From positions 1-15,308 of the forward strand of contig DBMK01000310.1 of NCBI GenBank assembly GCA_002298885.1: a stretch of DNA of 15,308 nucleotides. Direction: 5' to 3'. Positions within the stretch are counted from its first letter, which is position 1; each line of letters opens with the position of its first letter. This document shows positions 5,664 to 12,664 of this stretch, one piece after another. The position numbers were made by a program, and so were the translations under genes. Source of the stretch: Anaerolineaceae bacterium UBA700. Lineage in GTDB: Bacteria > Chloroflexota > Anaerolineae > Anaerolineales > Anaerolineaceae. A model generated the notes under the pieces. That model searched no databases. It saw only the letters and a list, made by a program, of their open reading frames with translations, and was not told where the DNA came from.

Positions 5664-6818
5664 ATGTTACCCCAACTTTCGCACGAAGAGATCCTGCGCT
5701 ACTCGCGCCACCTGCTCATCCCCGAGGTGGGCCTGGAAGGGCAGCGTAAATTAAAAGCCTCCTCCGCCCTGGTCATCGGAACCGGCGGCCTGGGCTCGCC
5801 CGTAGCCCTCTACCTGGCAGCCGCCGGCATCGGCTGCATCGGCCTGGTGGATTACGACGTGGTCGATTTCACCAACCTGCAGCGCCAGGTCATCCACGGC
5901 ACGTCTACCGTCGGCCATTTGAAGGTGGACAGCGCCCGCCGGCGCCTGCTGGATTTGAACCCCGAGATCCAGGTGGATACGTTCAACGAGCCCTTCACCA
6001 GCGAAAACGCCCTCCAGATCGCCCGCAACTACGACATCCTCATTGATGGCACCGACAACTTCCCCACCCGCTACCTGACCAACGACGTATGCGTGTTTCT
6101 GGGCAAGCCCAACGTCTACGGCTCCATTTACCGCTTCGAAGGCCAGGCCAGCGTCTTTTACGCCAAAGAGGGCCCGTGCTACCGCTGCCTGTTCCCCGAG
6201 CCGCCCCCGCCGGGGTTGGTGCCCTCCTGCGCCGAGGGCGGCGTGCTGGGTGTGCTGCCTGGCACCGTCGGCACCATCCAGGCCACCGAGGCGCTCAAGA
6301 TGCTGCTCGGCATCGGCTCGAGCCTGGTCGGCCGGCTACTTATCTACGACGCCCTGGATATGTCGGTTGACTTCGTCAAGCTGCGCAAGAACCCCCACTG
6401 CCGGGTGTGCAGCCCTGAAGCGGACATCAAAGAGCTGATCGACTACGACGCCTTCTGCGGCGTGCCGGGGCGCGACCACGATGAGGGCTCCGCTGGCGAA
6501 GGTTGGGACATCGACGCCGGCCAGTTGGCCCAGCGCCTGGCCGACCCGCTGCCGCCCATGCTGCTGGATGTGCGCGAGCCGCACGAGCTGGAGATCTCCC
6601 GCCTGCCCAACGCCGTCAACATTCCTCTGGGTACGCTGGCGGCGCACCTCTCTGAGCTGGATTCGGCCCGCGACATGGTCGTTTTCTGCAAGGCCGGCAC
6701 CCGCTCGGCCCGCGCCCTCGAGCTGCTGGTCAGCGCCGGGTTCAAAAAGGTCAAGAACCTGCACGGCGGCATCAACGCCTGGGCCCGCGACGTGGACCCC
6801 AAGATGCCGATTTATTGA
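5664..6818 (+). CDS. moeZ: MoeZ-type E1-like adenylyltransferase/sulfurtransferase
   Basis: 384 residues in two domains. The E1/ThiF-MoeB domain (about 1-260) has the nucleotide loop GTGGLGS (39-45), DGTDNFPTR (128-136), zinc cysteines Cys172/Cys175 and Cys246/Cys249, and conserved Cys189 in PSCAEGGVLG. A linker leads to a rhodanese domain (about 282-384) with active Cys342 in the loop CKAGTRS. It adenylates the CysO C-terminus and then transfers persulfide sulfur from the rhodanese Cys to form the thiocarboxylate. A GGAGG site (5652-5656) overlaps the end of cysO. MoeZ-type fusions can also serve MoaD and tRNA thiolation, so a shared role is possible. The stop overlaps the next start (TGATG). 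Confidence 0.9.
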   Translation: MLPQLSHEEILRYSRHLLIPEVGLEGQRKLKASSALVIGTGGLGSPVALYLAAAGIGCIGLVDYDVVDFTNLQRQVIHGTSTVGHLKVDSARRRLLDLNPEIQVDTFNEPFTSENALQIARNYDILIDGTDNFPTRYLTNDVCVFLGKPNVYGSIYRFEGQASVFYAKEGPCYRCLFPEPPPPGLVPSCAEGGVLGVLPGTVGTIQATEALKMLLGIGSSLVGRLLIYDALDMSVDFVKLRKNPHCRVCSPEADIKELIDYDAFCGVPGRDHDEGSAGEGWDIDAGQLAQRLADPLPPMLLDVREPHELEISRLPNAVNIPLGTLAAHLSELDSARDMVVFCKAGTRSARALELLVSAGFKKVKNLHGGINAWARDVDPKMPIY

Positions 6819-7366
6819 TGCCGCGCTACATTGCCTTCCTGCGTGCCATAAACGTTGGCGGCCACACCGTCAAGATGGAAGCTCTGCGCAAGCTCTTCGA
6901 ATCGATGGGCTTTACAGGTGTCGAAACATTCATTGCCAGCGGCAATGTCGTGTTCGAGGCTGCTTCGATTGACGCGCCTGCGCTTGAACGGCAGATCGCA
7001 GATGGTTTGTGTGCCGCCTTAGGCTATGACGTTGCCACGTTTCTCAGGACCGGCCCCGAATTGGCTGCCATTGCCGGTTACCTGCCCTTCCCGCAGACCG
7101 CCATCGACGCCGCCACCGCTTTCAACATCGCCTTCCTGGGCAGCGAGCTCGACGCCGCCGCCATCCAAAAGCTCATGGCCCTGCGCTCGGACATCGACGA
7201 TTTCCACGTCCACGGCCGCGAGGTCTATTGGCTGAGCCATGTGCTGCAAAGCAAATCTACGTTTTCCAATGCCGTTCTGGAAAAGGCCGTTGGCCGTCCC
7301 TCCACCCTGCGCGGCGCCAACACCGTCAAGCGCATGGCCGCCCAATACGCAGATCCCGGAGGTTAG
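6818..7366 (+). CDS. DUF1697 family protein
   Basis: 182 residues from ATG 6818, which overlaps the moeZ TGA by one base; a TTG one codon earlier is less likely. The N-terminus MPRYIAFLRAINVGGH and the segment ETFIASGNVVF (36-46) are characteristic of DUF1697, and length fits the family. No function is established for the family and no catalytic residues can be assigned. The overlap indicates translation coupled to moeZ, making it the last gene of the cysteine operon. Whether it has a sulfur-related role or is a passenger cannot be told from sequence. Confidence 0.85.
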   Translation: MPRYIAFLRAINVGGHTVKMEALRKLFESMGFTGVETFIASGNVVFEAASIDAPALERQIADGLCAALGYDVATFLRTGPELAAIAGYLPFPQTAIDAATAFNIAFLGSELDAAAIQKLMALRSDIDDFHVHGREVYWLSHVLQSKSTFSNAVLEKAVGRPSTLRGANTVKRMAAQYADPGG

Positions 7367-7391
7367 GGGCAAGAGTGTGGCCCTTTTTTTT
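7365..7391 (+). terminator. Intrinsic terminator of the cysteine operon
   Basis: AGGGGC (7365-7370) pairs with GCCCTT (7380-7385), one G-U included, with a nine-base loop, followed by an eight-base T-run (7384-7391). It overlaps the DUF1697 stop codon. The stem is short but the T-run is strong. Confidence 0.65.
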
Positions 7392-7430
7392 AAAAGTCAA
7401 ACTCCAGGAAGCAGCCGAATTTAATAGATC

Positions 7431-7517
7431 GCCTCCCCCTCTCCTGGAGCGCCCTGGCACCGCCCGCCAGGGCAGGCGTGTCTCATCGCTCCAGGAGAGG
7501 GGGCAGGGGGGTGAGGC
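7431..7517. repeat. Dispersed GC-rich palindrome, copy 3
   Basis: GCCTC and GAGGC mark the ends. A 16-bp perfect inverted repeat (CCCCCTCTCCTGGAGC at 7435-7450 against 7488-7503) encloses a second hairpin GCCCTGGC/GCCAGGGC (7451-7458/7466-7473). The tail GGGGGCAGGGGGGTGAGG (7499-7516) is shared with copies 1 and 2. No ORF lies in the surrounding 7367-7665 gap. Confidence 0.75.
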
Positions 7518-7608
7518 TGTAATGGGCCACCTTAAGAGTGTCCGCATTCCACTTTTCGGCCGCAGAATACCGCTTCCCCTTTCCCATATGACAACCCCAA
7601 TCTAACAC

Positions 7609-7650
7609 TACTGAAAGGGACTTTCCCGGCCGGGAAAGTCCCTTTCAGTA
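7609..7650. repeat. 42-bp perfect palindrome
   Basis: TACTGAAAGGGACTTTCCCG G (7609-7629) is the exact reverse complement of 7630-7650, with no loop bases and no mismatch. The last bases overlap the -10 of the following gene (7649-7654). There is no T-run on either side, so it is a weak candidate for an intrinsic terminator. A dimeric operator or a mobile or cruciform element are alternatives. Confidence 0.85.
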
Positions 7651-7656
7651 TAGAAT
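7649..7656 (+). promoter_or_regulatory. Putative -10 of the SGNH lipoprotein gene
   Basis: TATAGAAT holds two overlapping -10-like hexamers (TATAGA, TAGAAT). The expected start is at about 7661-7663, only 3-5 bases before the ATG at 7666, and no Shine-Dalgarno is present. A near-leaderless mRNA is implied. The palindrome ends inside this box. Confidence 0.5.
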
Positions 7657-7665
7657 GACCTCGCA

Positions 7666-8424
7666 ATGGTCACTCGCTGGCTCCTCCTTTGCCTGATTGT
7701 CCTCGCGCTCCTCACCGGCTGCGCCCCTCAGGCTCGCTGCAGCCAATCTCCGGCCAACACGCTGCGCGTCCTGTTCATCGGCAACAGCTACACCCAGGTC
7801 AACGACCTGCCGGCCACGTTTGCCCGGCTGGCCTGCGCCGGCGGGCACAACGTGGAAACGGCCATGGCCGCCGAGGGCGGCTGGACCCTGGCGGACCACG
7901 CCGCTTCGAGCCGCACCCTGGAGTTGCTGGCCGGCCAGAAGTGGGACGTTGTCGTCCTGCAGGAGCAGAGCGAAATCCCCGCCGTCCCGACCGCACGCGC
8001 CCAGGTCATGTTCCCGGCTGCCCGCCAGTTGGTTGCTAAAATAAGCGCGGTTGGTGCCAAACCGCTGTTCTTTATGACCTGGGGCCACCGCGATGGCCTG
8101 CCGGCCTACGGCTCCCCGGACTACAGCGACATGCAGGCCCGCTTGTACGCAGGCTACATGAGCGTCGCCGGCGATCTGCACGCCCCGGTGGCCCCCGTGG
8201 GCTACGCCTGGCAGAAGGCGGTGCTGCAGTACCGTCTCGACCTCTGGCAGGCGGACGGCAGCCACCCGTCCGAGGCCGGCACCTACCTGGCCGCCTGCGT
8301 CTTCTACGCAGCAATTTTTCAACAGTCCCCCCAGGGGTTGGCCTACCAGGCGGGCATTTCGCCGGGCACGGCCCAAATTTTGCAGGCCCTGGCCGCGGAT
8401 ACCGTACTAAAAGGAAAATGGTAA
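7666..8424 (+). CDS. SGNH-hydrolase-like lipoprotein
   Basis: 252 residues. A signal peptide (1-18) ends in the lipobox LTGC with Cys19 as lipid anchor. The SGNH blocks are visible: FIGNSYT with nucleophile Ser41, Gly71 in AAEGGW, the VVLQEQSE segment (97-103) in the block III position, and DGSHPSEAGT with Asp197 and His200. The family comprises GDSL/SGNH esterases and acylhydrolases acting on lipids, acetylated sugars or similar esters; the substrate is not visible. It resembles the DUF4886-like branch in which block III has Gln rather than the usual Asn. It stands alone between a palindrome and the next promoter, and should act on the outer face of the membrane. Confidence 0.82.
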   Translation: MVTRWLLLCLIVLALLTGCAPQARCSQSPANTLRVLFIGNSYTQVNDLPATFARLACAGGHNVETAMAAEGGWTLADHAASSRTLELLAGQKWDVVVLQEQSEIPAVPTARAQVMFPAARQLVAKISAVGAKPLFFMTWGHRDGLPAYGSPDYSDMQARLYAGYMSVAGDLHAPVAPVGYAWQKAVLQYRLDLWQADGSHPSEAGTYLAACVFYAAIFQQSPQGLAYQAGISPGTAQILQALAADTVLKGKW

Positions 8425-8464
8425 ATCACTACTAACTTACGTATTTCTATTAATTTGTACGTTA

Positions 8465-8473
8465 TGCTATAGT
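8465..8473 (+). promoter_or_regulatory. Extended -10 promoter, near-leaderless start
   Basis: TGCTATAGT is an extended -10 (TGn + TATAGT). The predicted start at 8480-8482 coincides with the ATG at 8482, and no ribosome binding site precedes that codon. Confidence 0.6.
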
Positions 8474-8481
8474 GTATTTCA

Positions 8482-9747
8482 ATGTTTGAAGAGACCCTTC
8501 AACCCCTCGTTCAACGCTGGAAACAAGCCTTCGGCCAATACCCCGCACTGCATGCGGATGCCGAGCAGGCTGTTTCGCGCTGGGAATGGACGACCGGCGA
8601 GCGTTACAGCCTGCTGCCTGATTATTTCCGGCGTTTCCCCGTCCGCGGCCGCGTTCTCAAGGTAGCCCCGGCCGACGTAGGCCTTTTTATTCGCTATGGT
8701 TTTGACGCGCAGGGCCGCCTGCGCCTGCACCAGACCTATCAATTTCGCGGTCTGGAACGCCAGGGATTCCTGCACCAGCTCCTCATCCGGCAGACCGGCT
8801 ATGAGGACCTGTTCAGCGAGACCTTTTACGCCTATTCCGCTGACGGGGTTGAGATGGTTACGTTTTCCGCCCCTCCGCACATCCCTCTGCAAGTCCAGCG
8901 CATCTCCTACACCGGCGGCCAGGTTGGTCTGCATTCCAGTTTTAAACTGAATGGGTACACTCCCCTTTATGCCGAAAAGGGCAAAGATCCGGACGGCTTG
9001 TATGCCTGGCTCGGCTACAACGGGCGGTTTAAAACGGTCGAGCAGTATACATACACAGAAGCCCGGCTGACAGAGATCCTGGCCTACTATGAAGCCCCCG
9101 GCGCTCAGCCGCAATCCGCCCGCGAAATTTTCACCTATGGCGAGGACGGCAAACTATTTCGTATCGAAAGGCTGTGGGAGGGGGGACAAAGACAGATCCT
9201 CTACCAAAAACGCCGCAAGGGCCAGACTTTCCAGGATATGCGCCAGGTCGCTGTTCAAAGGCTGGTCGGGGCCATTATCGAGCGTCTGCGCACGGCGGAA
9301 ATCCGCGAAAGGCTGTACTGCGTTGAGTTGAACTATCAAAGCGCGCTCGCCCATTTCCCGCCGGTCGTCGTCCCCGTCCCCGAAAGCTACCGCCAGGAGC
9401 TGATCCGTACCGCGAGTGGGAAGGTTCACCCGGATATCTTCTTGCCCGTGATTATGGAGAAAGAGCGCTATCTGGAGATCAGCGACCCGCAAACCCTGGA
9501 AGCCTGTCAGGCCCTGGAGCAGGAAATCCAGGCCGGGCAGAAGTGGAACACCGCCACGCGCATCCTGCGTGAGGTGGCCGCGACCCTCACCCGTTACGAT
9601 TGGAGCAGGATTCTTGACGTAACGCCTGATTTTGTCGTTTTTGCGCTCGATCCCGAACTGGAAGCGGACAACCTGACCGCAGTCTTGCGCAGCAGCGTTT
9701 CCAAAGAACAGATCCGTGAATGGAAGAATAAAGGCTGGCTGGATTAA
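8482..9747 (+). CDS. Unrecognised 421-residue protein with DG-type beta repeats
   Basis: I do not recognise this protein. It has no signal peptide, membrane segment or known catalytic motif, so it is probably cytoplasmic. The middle part holds loosely repeated beta-hairpin units with an aromatic plus DG or NG turn: YGFDAQGRLR (72-81), AYSADGVEMV (117-126), LGYNGRFKTV (177-186) and FTYGEDGKLFRI (217-228). These recall short RHS- or YD-like repeats but do not meet that consensus. Residues of about 250-285 are helical and charged, and the C-terminal third (about 300-421) looks mixed alpha/beta. It appears to be translated from a leaderless or near-leaderless transcript. The exporter gene begins six bases after its stop, so the two may share a transcript. 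The reading frame is long and well-behaved in codon use, which supports a real gene. Confidence 0.75.
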   Translation: MFEETLQPLVQRWKQAFGQYPALHADAEQAVSRWEWTTGERYSLLPDYFRRFPVRGRVLKVAPADVGLFIRYGFDAQGRLRLHQTYQFRGLERQGFLHQLLIRQTGYEDLFSETFYAYSADGVEMVTFSAPPHIPLQVQRISYTGGQVGLHSSFKLNGYTPLYAEKGKDPDGLYAWLGYNGRFKTVEQYTYTEARLTEILAYYEAPGAQPQSAREIFTYGEDGKLFRIERLWEGGQRQILYQKRRKGQTFQDMRQVAVQRLVGAIIERLRTAEIRERLYCVELNYQSALAHFPPVVVPVPESYRQELIRTASGKVHPDIFLPVIMEKERYLEISDPQTLEACQALEQEIQAGQKWNTATRILREVAATLTRYDWSRILDVTPDFVVFALDPELEADNLTAVLRSSVSKEQIREWKNKGWLD

Positions 9748-9753
9748 TTAACC

Positions 9754-10335
9754 GTGAACCTCTACCCCTTCCTGGCCTACGTCTTCGTCACCACCTTCAC
9801 GCCTGGTCCCAACAACGTCATGTCCATGTCCAACGCCATGCGTTTTGGCTACCGGGGGACGCTGAGGTTCCTGGCCGGCATCACCTGCGGCTTTCTGGTG
9901 GTGATGCTGATTTGCGGCCTGTTGGATTTTGGCCTGGTCAGCCTGGCGCCGCAGGTAAAGCTCTGGCTCAACATCCTGGGGGCGGTGTATATGGTTTACC
10001 TGGCTGTCCACATCGTCCGTTCCAAACCGGTTGATGGCGACCCGGCCGGCGCCGGCTTGAACTCCTTCCGGGCCGGCTTCATGATGCAGTTTCTCAACGT
10101 CAAGGTCATCCTCTACGGCGTCACCGTTTTTTCCACGTTTATCGTCCAGGCATACCACGACCCGCTGACCGTGAGCCTGTTTGCGCCAATCCTGGCGGGG
10201 ATCGGCTTCATATCTATTTCCTGCTGGGCCATCGGGGGCAATCTATTCCGCAGCCTGCTGTTTAAATATTATCGCCTGTTCAACCTGGCCATGGGGGCGC
10301 TTCTGGTTTATACCGCCGTAGCCAGCTTTATTTAA
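9754..10335 (+). CDS. LysE/RhtB-family exporter, EamB-like (cysteine/O-acetylserine)
   Basis: 193 residues, starting with GTG six bases after the previous stop. The LysE-family signature TPGPNN is at 16-21, and about six hydrophobic segments are visible. Several stretches resemble E. coli EamB (YfiK), the cysteine and O-acetylserine exporter, as I remember it: GFLVVMLICG (46-55), QFLNVKVILYGVT (112-124), CWAIGGNLFRSL (157-168) and a C-terminal LLVYTAV. If that is right, the protein would release excess cysteine or its precursor, in keeping with the cysteine genes 3 kb upstream. Substrate assignment within this family is unreliable, and export of another amino acid or metabolite remains possible. 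No Shine-Dalgarno is obvious, so coupling to the preceding gene is likely. Confidence 0.8.
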   Translation: MNLYPFLAYVFVTTFTPGPNNVMSMSNAMRFGYRGTLRFLAGITCGFLVVMLICGLLDFGLVSLAPQVKLWLNILGAVYMVYLAVHIVRSKPVDGDPAGAGLNSFRAGFMMQFLNVKVILYGVTVFSTFIVQAYHDPLTVSLFAPILAGIGFISISCWAIGGNLFRSLLFKYYRLFNLAMGALLVYTAVASFI

Positions 10336-10381
10336 ATTTCGTCATCCCAAAGTATTCCCCGCCGCTGGACACAATTAAAAA

Positions 10382-10410
10382 TTGGACGATACTTAAACCA
10401 GGAGTATTGC
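10382..10410 (+). promoter_or_regulatory. Weak candidate promoter of corA
   Basis: TTGGAC (10382-10387) and TATTGC (10405-10410) are 17 bases apart in the 105-base gap before corA. The -10 is poor. The ribosome site GGGAGG (10427-10432), eight bases before the ATG, is clear. Confidence 0.3.
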
Positions 10411-10440
10411 TGAAAGCGAATTATTCGGGAGGTTAAAGCA

Positions 10441-11463
10441 ATGGCAGGGTTGGATTCCAGGTTTTATCATGTTTCACAGACCGGTAAGTTGGATAGGGTA
10501 GCTTCCCCGCAAGAGGCGCTGACCTCGCTCAGCCAGGGGGGGTACGTATGGCTGAACTATTGCCAGCCGTCCAAAGAGGACCTCTCGGCCCTCATCGATC
10601 CGCTTGGGCTCCATCCCCTTTCCATTGAGGACTGTCTTGACGACAACCAGATCCCCAAGATTGAAGATTACCCTCGCAATACATTTATCCTGTTCAATTC
10701 CTTCACATATTTCGACGAATCTCTCAGCTCGTACGAAGTGGATTTATTCATCGGTGAGAACTTCCTGGTCACGGTTAGCGGCCTCGACCAGGATGGAAAG
10801 CAGATATTGAGGGGTATCGAGCGTAAGGTCGAGCTGGAATTTGAGAACGCGCGCCAGGGGCCGGCGTTCCTGGCCCACATCGTTCTGGATCAGATCGTGG
10901 ACCAGAAGTTCGTGGCCATTGAAGCCTTGGAGGATGAGCTCGACAATGCCGAGGATGTAATCCTGGCGGATCATGCCAGTTTTAGCCCTTCCGAGCTGGT
11001 CCGGTTGCGGCGTGAGCTGTTGGCTGTGCGCAAGAGTCTTTTCCACGAGCGTGAAATCCTGGTAAAGATTTGCCGTAATGACTGTATCTACATTACGGAT
11101 AAAGCCATCCTGATGTATCGCGACATCTACGACCACTTGACCAAGTTTTACGAGCTGACCGAGTCTTCGCGCGACCTGGTCACCAGCCTGATGGAAATGT
11201 ATTTGTCCATGATAAACAACCAGATGACCCGGGCTGCCAACGATACCAATGTAACCGTCCGCCGCCTGACCTTCATTACAACCATCTTTATGCCGCTGAC
11301 CCTCCTGGCCGGGATCGGCGGGATGTCCGAGTGGTCCATGATGACTGGCCCGGAAAACTGGCGCATAGCCTACCCGCTCTTCCTGCTGGCAATGGTCGTC
11401 CTTGGCGTGGTGGACTACTTCCTGCTCAAATGGATCGAAAAGAGACGTCCGAAGTCAGGTTGA
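10441..11463 (+). CDS. corA: CorA-family divalent metal transporter with GMS in place of GMN
   Basis: 340 residues with the CorA plan: an N-terminal alpha/beta cytoplasmic domain (including HPLSIEDCLDDNQIPKIEDY at 58-77 and DLFIGENFLVTVSG at 101-114), long helices (about 145-275) and two C-terminal membrane segments (about 276-293 and 309-329) separated by a short loop. The family forms pentamers that conduct Mg2+, and sometimes Co2+, Ni2+ or Zn2+, down the gradient. The loop that normally carries the Gly-Met-Asn filter reads GIGGMSEWSM, so Asn is Ser296. The C-terminal KWIEKRR is the usual basic end. The start is supported by GGGAGG at 10427-10432. It is flanked by separate promoters and looks monocistronic. 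Because the motif is altered, ion selectivity should not be assumed. Confidence 0.85.
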   Translation: MAGLDSRFYHVSQTGKLDRVASPQEALTSLSQGGYVWLNYCQPSKEDLSALIDPLGLHPLSIEDCLDDNQIPKIEDYPRNTFILFNSFTYFDESLSSYEVDLFIGENFLVTVSGLDQDGKQILRGIERKVELEFENARQGPAFLAHIVLDQIVDQKFVAIEALEDELDNAEDVILADHASFSPSELVRLRRELLAVRKSLFHEREILVKICRNDCIYITDKAILMYRDIYDHLTKFYELTESSRDLVTSLMEMYLSMINNQMTRAANDTNVTVRRLTFITTIFMPLTLLAGIGGMSEWSMMTGPENWRIAYPLFLLAMVVLGVVDYFLLKWIEKRRPKSG

Positions 11464-11523
11464 ATAGTTTGCCAAACAAATCAACCAGAAAATCAAACTG
11501 ATAGATAAAAAAAGGTGGATTTT

Positions 11524-11532
11524 TGTTATAAT
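11524..11532 (+). promoter_or_regulatory. Extended -10 promoter of the ABC operon
   Basis: TGTTATAAT is identical to the element at 65-73. The start would be at A11539 or A11540, giving a leader of about 118 bases before the ATPase. No -35 match is seen. Confidence 0.7.
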
Positions 11533-11657
11533 TTTTTTAATGTCTTTCTAATGCAAGCAGACGCCCTTCCCAAAGTTCACCTTTCTGAACAACACAACTG
11601 AACACATTCCACTAGGTGATCGTTCCTAATTTCATTTCTCGCAAAGGAGTGAGAACA

Positions 11658-12659
11658 ATGACACCTATTCTGGAAGTGGATCAGCTCGCCAAGAAATTCG
11701 GCGAACATCAGGCGGTTAAGGGCATTGGTTTTACCGTGGACGAGGGGGAGGTTTTTGGCCTGCTCGGGCCGAATGGCGCCGGGAAGACCACCACCATCTC
11801 GATGCTCACCGGCGTCCTGGCTCCCACCTCGGGCACGGCGCGCATTGGGGGCTGTGATATCGTCACGGACCAGATGCAGGTCAAGCGCATGATCGGCCTG
11901 GTCCCGCAGGACCTGGCGCTCTACCCGACTCTGAGCGCTCGCGCCAATCTCAACTTTTTCGGCAGCATCTACGGCCTGCGAGGCAAAGAGCTTCAGGCCC
12001 GCGTCGACGATGTGCTCGAGGTGGTGGCGCTCACCGAACGGCAGAAGGAGCCGGTTGAGAAATTTTCAGGGGGCATGAAGCGGCGTGTCAACATCGCTGC
12101 CGGGTTGGTCCACCAGCCGCGCCTGCTATTCCTGGACGAGCCCACGGTGGGTGTGGATCCGCAGAGCCGCAATCACATTTTTGAGAGCGTGCTCAAGCTC
12201 AACCGCGAGCGTGGCATGACCATTATTTATACCAGCCACTACATGGAAGAGGTCGAGACTCTCTGCAGCCGGGTGGGGATTATCGATCAGGGCCAGATCA
12301 TTGCCCTGGATACCATCAAGAACCTCGTCGCCATGCTGGGCGGAGGCGTCATCCAGGTGGGATTGCGGCGGGTGGATGATGCCTTGCTCGCCCGCATCTC
12401 CGCCCTTCCGGCAGTGAAAAGCGCCACCCTTGCCCCGCTTCCTCCGTCGCCGGCCCAAAAGAACGGCGGCGCATCCCAACCCGCAGCCACACCCGATTCC
12501 CGGATTGTGAAGGTCGAAGCCGTAAACGGCCAAAACGCGTTGATCAACGTAATCGCCTTCCTCAACGAATGCGGCCTTCAGATGACTTCTCTGGAGATCC
12601 TCGAGCCGAACCTGGAGAGCGTCTTCCTGCACCTGACGGGCAAGAAGCTCAGGGAGTGA
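11658..12659 (+). CDS. ABC transporter ATPase (ABC-2 exporter type)
   Basis: 333 residues. ATG 11658 is chosen because AAGGAG at 11644-11649 is properly spaced; the frame also opens at GTG 11616 without a site. Nucleotide-binding domain: Walker [10 protein letters not shown] (37-45), Q-loop Gln84, signature FSGGM (136-140), Walker B LLFLDEP with Asp160 and Glu161, and H-loop His194. A C-terminal extension of about 105 residues (230-333) follows, with a Pro/Gly/Ala-rich insertion (259-280), and ends in the [15 protein letters not shown] motif common to ABC-2 drug or polyketide exporter ATPases of the DrrA/CcmA/NatA type. It drives the two permeases encoded next. Substrate is unknown; antibiotic, lipid or peptide export is typical of the class. 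The next gene starts five bases after its stop. Confidence 0.92.
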   Translation: MTPILEVDQLAKKFGEHQAVKGIGFTVDEGEVFGLLGPNGAGKTTTISMLTGVLAPTSGTARIGGCDIVTDQMQVKRMIGLVPQDLALYPTLSARANLNFFGSIYGLRGKELQARVDDVLEVVALTERQKEPVEKFSGGMKRRVNIAAGLVHQPRLLFLDEPTVGVDPQSRNHIFESVLKLNRERGMTIIYTSHYMEEVETLCSRVGIIDQGQIIALDTIKNLVAMLGGGVIQVGLRRVDDALLARISALPAVKSATLAPLPPSPAQKNGGASQPAATPDSRIVKVEAVNGQNALINVIAFLNECGLQMTSLEILEPNLESVFLHLTGKKLRE

Positions 12660-12664
12660 TCGCC

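Noticed and set aside
7420..7520. CRISPR-like or intrinsic terminator reading of the palindromes
   Set aside because: Repeats are not regularly spaced with unique spacers, and no T-run follows the stems, so they are annotated as dispersed repeats.
11616..11657. GTG start 14 codons upstream for the ABC ATPase
   Set aside because: No ribosome site precedes it, while ATG 11658 has AAGGAG at the right distance and begins exactly at the conserved ATPase N-terminus.
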